From positions 28,556,001 through 28,620,000 of the forward strand of contig NC_135064.1 of NCBI RefSeq assembly GCF_051401765.1: a DNA stretch of 64,000 bases. Direction: 5' to 3'. A program made the position numbers and the translations under genes. How positions within the stretch are numbered: the stretch's first letter is position 1; every line of letters begins with the position of its first letter. The notes under the pieces were generated by a model. That model had not been told where the DNA came from, searched no databases, and saw only the letters and a list, made by a program, of their open reading frames with translations. Shown in pieces: positions 23,904 to 34,955 of the stretch. Origin of the DNA: Calliopsis andreniformis (Eukaryota; Arthropoda; Insecta; Hymenoptera; Andrenidae).

Positions 23904-23909
23904 ATAAAT
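23904..23909 (+). terminator. Polyadenylation signal of DRC10-like gene
   Basis: AATAAA lies about 145 bases after the stop codon at 23758-23760, in AT-rich sequence. It is the closest canonical signal I saw. The actual cleavage site is unknown. Confidence 0.5.
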
Positions 23910-25333
23910 TCGTTGAAAAGTTCATTTAAGAAAATATAGACTCCATAAAATAGCGACAATACGTACAAGTATGTAGGTCATGTATTGAAAGCGTGACAAT
24001 ACACTTTTTGAGCAGAAAAACATTAAGTATCATACTATATTGATCTTTCGCTATGTTTAGAAATCTATCTCCCTTCCCCTTACTTGTTTTACTCTCGGTA
24101 TGCTTTAATTTTGACTATAGGCGGACAAAAGTAAGTAGGTTCTTAAAAGAGTATACTAAAGAACGAAAGTGGTATACAGGATGTATAGATGATATACCTA
24201 CAGTTTATGGAAAATTGAAGGAATAGGTTTAGACCCAAAAATAACGTCTATAACAAGAATAACGCAATGAGAGAGATACCTAAGGAAGTGAGGGTGAAGT
24301 AGGAAAATAAAGAAAGAATGGCAAATCGGTGAGAACTGGGAAATGGTTAGTTAGTCGCGTGGAACTGGACGCATGCTCGAAAATGTTCCCCCTCGGGGTG
24401 ATATTCACCCTTCAGTGAGGCAAACCGAGCTAGTGGCTCAGGCTCAGGTTGGCAGACGGTCGATCGTTACGGGGTGAATCGGTGGTGGAACGTACCGTGA
24501 ACCATCATATATATATATATGCACATACATCGTTCGTTACCATTTGTATTTATGTGTGACATTTTTCTGAAAAAATGTCTGTTATCAACGACTCTCAGAT
24601 TTAGTTCGTGTAATTTTGATTTATGGGCTCGTCAAGAGGGGCGGGAGAAGAAAGGAATATACATGCGCGGAGAAATGATTGATTGAAAATAATAGAAAAC
24701 TAGTGGTTAGACGACGAAACGATTCCTTGAAAGCGTACGTGATTCTGAGTGTACTGTGATGTCGAACGAAATTTGCTCGATATGACTCGATTGATTTGGG
24801 CGAGGTCGAAGCAGCATCCACTAACGTCGTTGACCATTGCCTAAATGCATGCCGACATCGGCTAGTCCGGATCCCGGGTCTCTTCTAAAACGAATGCGCA
24901 CCACCTGTAGCTCAATATCCACATTCGAAAGGTCAACCGCCCCTCTATCGAGCATTTCGTTCTACGTAAGTGAAATATTTTGTATTTTTCTTTTCTTTGC
25001 ATGCCCTTCCATCTTATTTCTTCGATGATGCGTGTGCGATTCGTTATTAGACTTTTCTAGGTAAGTAAAGGTAAGATTTTAACAAACATTTAAATCATAC
25101 CTTTTTTTAAAACAGATAAGAAGACAAGTATAGAAGGCGGAGAAGGAGAAAAAGAGGAAAAAGAAAGTAAAAGAGCAGAAACGAAAGGAAAAAAAGTAAA
25201 AATGAAATAACGAAAAGAGCGACACACGAGGCAGAAGCGAAGAATAGTTGACACGTTTTACTATTTACACAACTGTGACAAAAAAGAACAGGTACCTATG
25301 CATCGTATTCGCGAGATGTAAATGCATATTGCT
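23910..25333. other. Intergenic region with a possible upstream exon of the next gene
   Basis: This is mostly AT-rich. A CpG-containing segment around 24840-24965 has an ATG at 24849 and is open for 39 codons (MPTSASPDPGSLLKRMRTT...) to an excellent donor, TAC|GTAAGTG, at 24965/24966. It could join in phase to an acceptor-like GACGAAG at 25347, giving a longer N-terminal isoform of the 25.4-kb gene. That acceptor lacks a pyrimidine tract, so the link is weak; the segment may be an untranslated exon instead. A short TA run lies near 24510. Confidence 0.3.
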
Positions 25334-25343
25334 GTCACGTGAC
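25334..25343. promoter_or_regulatory. Palindromic E-box GTCACGTGAC (CLEAR/USF type)
   Basis: This perfect ten-base palindrome contains CACGTG. It lies 49 bases before the ATG at 25393. The sequence equals the core of the CLEAR element bound by MITF/TFE factors and also fits USF. Use in vivo is unknown. Confidence 0.4.
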
Positions 25344-25392
25344 GAAGCTTCACTCCATTGGAAACGGCACATCGGTTGTGGCAATTATAACG

Positions 25393-25902
25393 ATGACCGA
25401 TAAAACGAAAGGTGTTTCTTGTAAATGGACCATGGAGGAACGAGAACGGATTTTATCTACAGGAACGTTAGATGAGAAGAAAGAAGCTTTTAAAGATGAC
25501 GAAGAACTGATGAGAGAAACTACAAAATTTGTGAGCGATGTTATAGAAACGGCGACTACAGAAGCTTCGAAGAGAAAAGCTTACTCAAAGGTAATGCACG
25601 CATGATTAACAAGTACATATCATTTGCGCTATGTTGCAAATCTTTCAGCCAATTGTTCGTTGACACTTTCGTTTCATGTTTTAGGAAGGTGATGCCAACG
25701 AAGGTAAGAATAAGACCTAGAGAAGTATCTCTGCCATTACTGAAGCCACATTACTGATCAAACTCATGTATTGTATGTTTGCATAGGAAGTAGACTGAAA
25801 GGAGCTGATAGCATTGCTGGTTGGAATCACCGTGCACGCGGGTTCTGTAATCGATTATTAAATGCACTCTGCCCGTGCTTCACGACTAATGGTAAATCGT
25901 AG
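25393..25902 (+). CDS. Small charged protein with Cys-rich C terminus, unknown function
   Basis: Three exons join in phase: 25393-25590, 25685-25703 and 25787-25902, coding 110 residues and ending in TAG. The chosen ATG is the first in a frame that has a stop at 25276. The N-terminal two thirds are acidic/basic and probably helical (WTMEERERILSTGTLDEKK...). The C terminus has an amphipathic stretch and clustered cysteines, FCNRLLNALCPCF, which could be palmitoylated or otherwise membrane-associated (inference). The middle exon is only 19 bases; skipping it would shift the frame and stop after three residues (EVD). Reading through its donor would instead end in GKNKT. The last coding segment also contains a donor-like AATG|GTAAAT just before the stop, so further 3' exons may exist. 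I do not recognise the family. The intact splicing phase supports a real gene. Confidence 0.6.
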
Positions 25903-28900
25903 AGCGTAACGCGTTGGAACATAGCGATTTAGTTGCGCGGTATTGTTATCATTTTCGAATACCGTAGCTTTACACGCCTTACATCGCTCTTATTGTAACT
26001 CATTTCCTAAACCGATCATTGGACAGACTACACAAGCCCCAATATTCATATCATGTACAGGATAACTTCATATTTGAGAAAAAAAAACGAATTCCAAGGT
26101 ATTTACACCTGTCACTTGAATGTTTTACCAACTACTACCTTCTACATTGTAGCTCCACTGTACCTAACTGTTTGTATGTACATATTTCCTTTCGCTGATG
26201 TGACGACGTTCATTTTAATGAAAAGGAACAGTGATTTTCAAAGTATTACTGCCAAGAACATAGATTCAAAGTACAGATACAGATACCAAGAGGCAGAATA
26301 TAGATTTGAAAAAAAAAAAGAAACACGAAATGAGGTAAATTAATGGAAGCGAAAATCTAGCAAAAAATAAGATTTTCTCCTGGAAACGAAAAGAAGTGAA
26401 GGAACACAGGAGACTAAGAAAAAGAAACGAATGAAGCTCATATATCTTTACATCTGCGATGGTTAAATAGAACGATGTTACACGAGAAATATGTATGTAC
26501 GTATAAAAGGTCGATGCAATCGTAATCATCGTCTCAACATTGGATACCCACAGCTGAGACTGTAATTCATAATTTTCGCCCTTGAAGATGCATGTATCAC
26601 TACAACTGACAAGAAATTCACGATTCAGTTGGTTCTTACTTGAATCTTGAAAAATCCAGATAACTCAAACGCTTAAGAGAGCAATCACGATCAGCAACAG
26701 AATTATCTTTGTTCATGCTTGTTGCTAAACAAAAAACGCATTCATCGTTTCACTTGCATCGTATCCCTATCGTCTATAACACTTACGGTAGAAACTAAAG
26801 AAATCATCTACCTATACATATAGCATGTGTAATTTGTACATCGGTCATTGACGTATATACCTATGCATTAATGAGCGCACTTCACTTATTTTTTATAGTT
26901 TACATGGCTATGTGTATACCTACACGTCATAGCATAGATAGTGTATTAGAATGATAATCTCGATCTCGATACTCGTTTCATTGGTAATCTTCTACCTACG
27001 AATCCATCTATGTGCGTATGTTTATTAACGATAATGCGACCGATGAAACGATATCGAGATGTAGTACTTCATGCACGTTGCAACTCGTCACAAAAGTAGT
27101 AGATTCTCGAAAAAATGTTACATACTATCGGTATATCTATCTTTTTCGTAGAATTATTCGCCTGGACGCCGTACCGGTATCGCTTCACGAGACCCTAATC
27201 GGTTCCTGCCTTCCAGAGTTACCGATTATTGCTGGGCATCCATTGATTCGATGATGAATTTGTAGATGATTACGCGACACGATTACGCATCGCATACTCG
27301 TATATAACACAAGTGAACAGAATACGTCTTGGACAAGGATCGATCGTCTTTCACCTTATTCACTTTAAGTATTTCGACTTAATCAACAAGTGTTATCTAC
27401 TTGAATTTTTGCGAACTAATACAAACTCTTCCATCCAATAATGTTTGCTTCTGTGCAAACATACATACCTGCATTAGAAGTCGGACAATGAGCCGAATTA
27501 TTCTTCAATTGTGAATGAAATTCGATTTTGAAACGTTTACCCTGCAACACGGTATTTTCAATGTCTAATTATTGTATAATAGAAGCGAAAGAAATGGGTA
27601 AACGGATAGACCAAGTAAAACGATTTTTACTTTTACTTCTCTATTTTACTGTTTATATTTTATATGCAGTGGACAATTGGCTGTTCATAAAGTACCATAC
27701 ACACAAAGGAATAATATTGTTTCTTAGCAAAATGCGGTTATAACTAACATAAAAAATAATAAAAGATGTATTTTTGAATTGTTCTGGTAAGAAATTGTGG
27801 TGAAGATTATAAACAAGGCTAGAGAGAGTATATGAGCAAATATAAGGAAAAGAGGGGGGAGAAAGAGAGATATTTGCACTACTTGACGTGGGATCAACAT
27901 ATAAAAAGTCGATTGACTGACAATCAAAAAAATATATTATATATACATATATATGCGTGAATACATGTTTATAATATACAAAGTTCTGCTTATAATTGTT
28001 GTAAGAATCGATATTGATTTCTAAAAGGTAATGTCTAGGATCTACTTTGAATTTATTACGTTAAATCAATATATCGATATAATATAACCTGAACAGTGCA
28101 AGTCGGAAAGTAATATATCAAACGTACACAGGGTGTATCAGAAAATGTGCAACATTTTTGGAAAGCACATTCTAGACACGAAACCAATGAAAAAAGTTCA
28201 CGTGCACATATGCCCGAAAACATCATTTTATATTGCATATGATGTGATATTTTTTTCAATATCTATGACTGTGCGCCATTCATTAAAGGGACCGGAATAT
28301 CTCTGGGCTTAGTAGGACCTTAAAGGGGGTAACACACCACGCAAGCAAGAAATGAGCCAAAAATCTGTGCATTTCCGGACCTATGTGCACATAAACATTT
28401 TCCATTATTTACGTATGTAGAACCTACCTTGTAAAAATGTCTAACATATTCTGATACATCCTGTATTTATGTGTGTAGATAAATTTAACTATAAATGATA
28501 CATATAAGCAGTCACCTTTATGTAACTATTGATAAATACATGTAAAAATGTAAACGCGAATGTTCACACAGTGTATCTATCCTTACCATTGTGGTAATTA
28601 TGACAGCAATCGTACATATTACATATCGTAATGCTCTGTATACGTATATATGTGTACTTATGTACTATGTACATGCATACATAATAGGACATGTCACGCA
28701 TCAAATCCCGCAACAAATTATTTAGATGATTCCGTTTATGAGAGATTGAAATTTCGAACAGGACACAAATTTTTCAAATGGAAAACGCAATGTTATCGGT
28801 GATCCATCTTCATTATTTGAATACGTATGCAACAGACAGTTCCTGTGTTTTTATGTAACGTGTCCATGAGCGAATAATAAGACCGATCCATATCAGTCGT

Positions 28901-29431
28901 CTCTATACTGCATACTACTGTATACGTATGTAGTTATACAATTACTTAGGAACTCATTTGCTTCGTTTCCGCTGTTGATCAATCGAATTTCGTGAACTTG
29001 GACATAGAAATATGATAGTTTGGTTCCATTACAACTTTACTTTAAATCCATGCCGTCTTTAAGGTATAGCTATACATACCTACTTATATGGATATGTACA
29101 AATTATTTTAAATTATTCTCAATTGCGCAATGTAAAATTTCGTTAATATAATGGCTGTAAATAGATAGTAATAAGTAGTATTGATGTAAAAATAAAAAGT
29201 CTATCGACCATATTGTCATTCTTTATTTGAATTCTTACGTACCTCCATACATGTGTATTATATGTATAGGTACCTATGTAGGTATGTATGCGCATACGTA
29301 TGTATACATATACATATGTAAGTCGCTTCTCGGACGAATATCTCCATTCCAAAATAAAGTCGCGATTATAATGAATACGTAAGACCAAGCCCTTAAAACA
29401 AAAAAGAAAACAACAGTTTTGGACAGAAATG
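25903..29431. other. Intergenic region between the small gene and the dynein
   Basis: AT-rich sequence with many TACATA/GTATGTA motifs and no supported exon. It includes a MITE-like element at 28128-28464, described separately, and short TA runs near 27930-27955. Part of it could be 3' untranslated sequence of the 25.4-kb gene. Confidence 0.4.
28128..28464. mobile_element. Inverted-repeat element of about 337 bp (MITE-like)
   Basis: The left end reads ACAGGGTGTATCAGAAAATG. The right end reads ACATATTCTGATACATCCTGT, the reverse complement with a few changes, and pairing extends about 30 bases including a shared ACATTTTT. The interior has no open frame of interest. Ends starting with CAGGGTGT are common among insect non-autonomous DNA transposons. 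I could not define a clear target-site duplication, so the boundaries may be off by a few bases. Confidence 0.6.
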
Positions 29432-29445
29432 GTTGTCATGGAAAG
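29432..29445 (+). promoter_or_regulatory. X-box-like RFX element upstream of the dynein heavy chain
   Basis: GTTGTCATGGAAAG matches 13 of 14 positions of the X-box consensus RYYNYYATRRNRAC; only the final C is G. It ends 118 bases before the ATG at 29564, a typical place for RFX sites in ciliary genes. Function is inferred. Confidence 0.5.
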
Positions 29446-29563
29446 TTATCTACCCCTCCCTTTGACAACCGAGTATTGAGAAAGCAAGAACTCAATCCAC
29501 TCATTACATCGACTGCATTTGTCGTACGTGAGTTAATATAAAATACACATAACCATACATTAT

Positions 29564-32500
29564 ATGGAGTACAGTAAAGAAAAGCCGATTTCCACAATGA
29601 AAAAGTATTTATCACTATGTCAAAAGAGGGAAGATTTTCGTGCACGGCTTATCAAAATGCTAACGAAGGATGGAGAAAAGAGGAAATTCTGCTGCGAATT
29701 GAACGAAATTGAGAAAGGGAAGGAAGAAATAACAGATTTAGTCACGGAACAAGACAAAGATATTTTGCGATATTATTATTATATAACGCATGGTATCGAT
29801 GATGTTTACGTGGGATCGATGGATCGTAATTTACTTGAAGGTATCTTAAAAATGGTTCCGCACAAGTGGCAGAAAAAGTTTAAGGAGTTGATAGCTCGCT
29901 TAGTGAAAGAAATAAAAGAAGAATATGCGTTGAACGTGAAAAAATCAGTGATAGAGTTCGTTATAGGGGATTTACTACATCCCCCCTTGCATCAGGTATT
30001 TGTATTTGTAATTCGAATCTCTTCAACGCAAGATTCGTTCCTTTAATACGTTGCAAACTATGTATTGCGATACATCGCCAAAAATATTATCATGTTTTCA
30101 CTATCATGTTTTTACTTTAGTCGGCTATGTTCGAAAAATCTGTTCGAGAAGCCATCGTATTTCCAGTAGATCATTCGATAAAATTTCAATGGAACAAGGC
30201 GAAAGTGGAGAGAACAATTATGCTATATTGTCCTGCTGTACAACGAATCGTCGATTATTGGTATAAAGAATTCAGGTTGGTATTCTCGTTCAAACAATTC
30301 TATACAATGTTATAAACGATGGTGGTAAATATAAATATGAATACACATATACGTCGTTGACATAACAGTGACAGAAAGCTGATAGATGGAAACCAACTAA
30401 TAGCGCGTGGTACGTCCTACGATCTCACCAGTTTTGAGAAAACCATCTTAAAGATGTGTCAGAAAACGAAAGAGGATCTCATCAAATACTGGTTGCCGAA
30501 ACTTGAAGCTATTTTACTTTCGGTACGAATGACAATCCCATCTCTACGTAAGATTGTATACACATGAACACTCCTCTATACTTGCATACGTCTCCGTATG
30601 TATCCGTCTATAATCTATATAATACACATATAACGAATGTGCTATTATTCGCGGCATGATAAAAACAACGAAAAAAGGGAGAGCAAGTAGGACGAAATGT
30701 AATGAAATTAGAAATATGTACACAAGGTAATCCTTCGTCCCTTCTTCTTGATATACATCAAGTCAAATAGGCATGTACATATCTATATACACACTCATTG
30801 TGAAAGATTTCGAAAGTAGTTAACAAGGAGAGGGAGAAGGAGCACCGAGGGGAATGAAGTATGTATGTATGTACATAATAGTGTAAAATTTTGTTTGCTT
30901 CTTGCTGTCTGTCTAACCTCTGTATACAACCGATCGAGAATCATATATGTATGTATCTAACTATGGGAATATGACGTGCATCTTTTGCTTTTCTAGTTCT
31001 TTAACTTATCTACAGACTATTGTACACTTTTTTATTGTATATTTAGGCCTATGAGAAAAATGAGTTACCTTCGTCGAGAGACAATTTGAAACTCGAAAGG
31101 TTTTTCAATTGCATCGCCTTTATTATGGAGGATCACTTACAAGGACTTTGTCTACGATCGACAGAAGAGTATATGGATTATCTTTCGAACAGGAGCGTGA
31201 GTGATAGAGTTTTCTCCCTTTTTGAGCGCGATCAGAGAAGAAAAGAAAGACGGAAAAGACCGAATTGAAAAAAACGACTCTATATGTGCTCGGTATATGT
31301 GATTGTTATAGTGGATGTGTCGCGGTTTCGATATAAAGGTGACAATAAGAAATACGGTTGTCACTTTCGAACCAACGTTCAAAGCCTTCGTGGAAGCGTT
31401 GTCCACGTTACTGAACTCACTGCAAAACGCAGTTTCGCTGCCGCGCGTTGAAACATTGTCGAACCTCGTTAGCCTAGCTGATCCCGATCAAAAATTTCTG
31501 AAGGTACTTTTCATTTTATCAATCACGTTTACCTTATGGTCTTTCTATTGATAATAATAGAACTTTGCCTTATCGTTTCTAGCCACGTCTGCCGGAAGAA
31601 TATTTGAAACAACGTGTAAACGAAATCGCTTACCTAATCGATAAAGAGAAAATTAATGCATCGTTTCAACTGGGAGAATTTGAGAAATATGCAAGTTTCA
31701 TAAATGACACGGAATCTGAGAAGGTTCGAGAGGTTTTGAAAACCGATACAGCTGAAAATTTCGAGACTTATCGAATTCTGATCGAACACTACGAGCATCT
31801 ATCACGACATGTACGAGTAGAGTTTTACCAAACTTATTTCGGTGAATTTTTTGTCGTTCACAGAGGAGAACTCATTGGACACATCGCCTCTATGGCCCGA
31901 AAGTTAAAAGATGAACTGCTTGAAAAAATGATAACTGATTGTCAGAAAAAATCCCGCACGTAAGTGAACTGTTTCAGTTTGATCTTGTTTATTATTAGTT
32001 AACCGTTTGATCGATCTTTTACTTGTTTCATTGATGGTTAGTCAAATCGAATAATATAATCGACACCACAGTGTAGGGGACGCCTATGAACGCATCGTGG
32101 ACCGAGCTCTAAGCATTCCAGCGAATACGATGGAACTAATGGAGCTTAGACAATTTATACATCTCACGGAAACGGAAACAACTTTCGAACTTGAACGTGG
32201 CTTAAAGGAGATAATTAAATACATTCTTTTCCTGTCAGATCATTCAGTATTGAGCCCTGTTGAACTGAAAACGAACAATTATGCTTTTCAGTGGTAAGTG
32301 GAAGGAGCGATTACGATCATAATGATTATGTTATGTTTCATTTCTTCTTTTTTCACGTATTGTCAAGGTATCACAAGCTTCCAGAAGTTTTTGAGCAGCA
32401 CAGAGAAATAGTCGCAAGCAAAACAGGAGAATATCAGAAGAACCTTAAGAAAAGAATTGAACAATTTGAACGGGAACTTCAAATATACGCAAAATATTGC

Positions 32501-34955
32501 GATGAATTGCAATACTGGGGTAACATCGAAGAGATATATCGATATAAAAAGAAAGCTGATCGTCTGGATGATAAACTGATCGCTGCGATGGACACTATCG
32601 ATAGATTCAACGAGGAAGAAGAGCTGTTTGGTTGGGAATTGTCGCAATACCCATTAAGGAAAACGGTAAGAACTGGAATATTTAGAATGTCGAGTGACCA
32701 CACGTACAGGACATAGGTATACCAAGCAAACTTGAGGCCTTGTTCAGACAGCAGACAAGCTAGCGCCGTACAAAAAATTGTATGACGTCGCCTGTGACTT
32801 TTTAATCAATTACGACACCTGGATGAATGGTATGGTGGGCTCTCACGATCCGGGGGAAATAGAAACCGAAACAGGAACCGCTTATCGTGCGATCTACAAA
32901 CTGGAAAGATCTATTCAAGAACCGATAGCGCGAAAGCTTGCTGAAACGATTCGAATCAAAGTGGAAGAGTTCAAGGAACACATGCCTGTAATATCGACCC
33001 TTGGCAATCCCTCACTGAAGAATCGTCATTGGGAACAAGTTTCGGAAATAGTTGGTTTTCCTATAAAGATCGATCCATCGATGACACTTGCCAAGGTATG
33101 TTTTTCTCTTTTTTGCGCTACCGCTCAAATGTGAATCCAGTCCATGTATAAGGCTGTTTTATCAAACACAGATCCTCGATTACGGTTTGATCGACTATGT
33201 TTCCAAATTCGAAACAATATCGGAGGCAGCAACGAAGGAGGGTAGTTTGGAAAGGGCCCTTCATCAAATGCATCTCGATTGGGCCGATATCGCGTTCGTA
33301 GTTAATTCTTATCGCGATACCGGCACTTATGTGATCGCAAGTGTTGACGAAATACAACTGCTATTGGACGATCATCTAACCAAAGCTCAAACTATGAAGA
33401 ATTCTCTATACATTCGACCATTTGAGAAGGAAACTCTGTGAGTGTGTCTCAGTTTCTTCTTCTAGTCACTTTTCGTTTATACTCTATGCACACATACATA
33501 TGTACATACACGTATGTGTTTAGAGAATGGGAATCTAAGCTGCTTTTGCTACAAGATATCATGGATCATTGGCTACAGGTTCAAGCAACGTGGATGTATC
33601 TTGAACCAATATTTTCTTCGGCAGATATTCAACAACAGATGCCTGAGGAAGGTCGACGATTTAGTGCCGTGGACAAAGTATGTTTTTATTCCCTACGGAC
33701 TATGTTACTTTACGGCATACCTTTTCCTCTTTTTACCCAGCATCAAACCCATTGTAAATCGTAAGGAAAATAAAATCATTGGAACACTTATAGATTTGGA
33801 GAGAAATTATGCAACTCGTAGCTGCCGATCCTCGAGTTATGTCCGTCGTTGCAATCGATAAAATGCTCGAGCGCTTGAAAAAGTGTACAAACTTGCTCGA
33901 ACTAATACAAAAGGGACTTGCTGCTTATTTAGAAAAAAAGAGGCTTTATTTTCCGCGATTTTTTTTCCTGTCAAATGATGAACTTCTGGAAATATTGTCA
34001 GAAACAAAAGATCCTACTAGGTACGGGTTTAACGTTTTTTTAATCTTTTCAACATCAGTGTAACTATCTAATTTTTTGCTTTTTTTTCCATCTCTTCGTC
34101 TACACAATTGATACATCTCAGAGTACAACCCCATTTAAAGAAATGCTTCGAAGGTATTGCACAACTGAGTTTCACAGACGAGATGGAGATAACATCGATG
34201 AAATCGTCTGAAGGAGAAATAATTATCTTGGAGGACATAATTGATACGATGGCAGCTCGTGGACAAGTCGAAAAGTGGCTACTGCAACTTGAAAGTGCAA
34301 TGAAAAAAAGCGTCAGGGCGCAGGTAAATGCATACATATTATGAGACTACGTATAATCTCTAGTTGCTCTTGTTCAATTTTATACTGATGTAAAAATTGA
34401 TGGCTTTTCATACTCTATGTGTCATTCTTTATACTTGTACATATCTACATTCTATGTTCTCATGCAAAAAATGTGTAGGTAATTCAAGCAAAGAACGCAT
34501 ACTTGAAGCGTACTAGGTCGAAGTGGGCTTTAGAGTGGCCTGGACAAACTATTCTATGTATTAGTAAGCTTTACTGGACCGCTGATGTAACGAACACCTT
34601 GTCTAAACCATCGCCTAATTTGGAGGGATATGTTGAAATCTGTACAAACGAATTAAACGAAATAGTAAAATTGGTGCGTGGAAAGTTGTCCACGCAAAAC
34701 CGTACAACTTTAGGTACGAAACGGCGCAATATTAGTCGGTAAAGAAATGTTCATATGTACATATGTGTGTGCTGTATAGGTATACGTGTATGTAAATGTG
34801 CCTGCTTTAACTGAAAAATGATTGTGTATCTCGTTTCAGAGGCGTTGGTGACGCTGGATGTCCATAGTCGAGATGTTGTAACGGAATTGTTTCAACAACA
34901 AGTTAACGATGTCACAGACTTCGCATGGCTGGCTCAAATGAGATACTATTGGATG
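29564..34955 (+). other. Dynein tail and linker (exons 1-15)
   Basis: Exons: 29564-29995, 30121-30275, 30369-30522, 31047-31196, 31312-31503, 31583-31959, 32072-32293, 32368-32665, 32748-33095, 33172-33437, 33524-33677, 33794-34020, 34122-34323, 34479-34713, 34840-34955. These code residues 1-1176. The N-terminal part has the DNAH7-type segment [14 protein letters not shown]. The linker core is in exons 9-12, with [12 protein letters not shown] and the conserved [17 protein letters not shown], where the swinging linker contacts the AAA ring. All introns are GT-AG. Confidence 0.9.

Noticed and set aside
27012..27254. Open frame of 80 residues in the 26-29 kb intergenic region
   Set aside because: No recognisable family, no splice context, and composition like the surrounding DNA.
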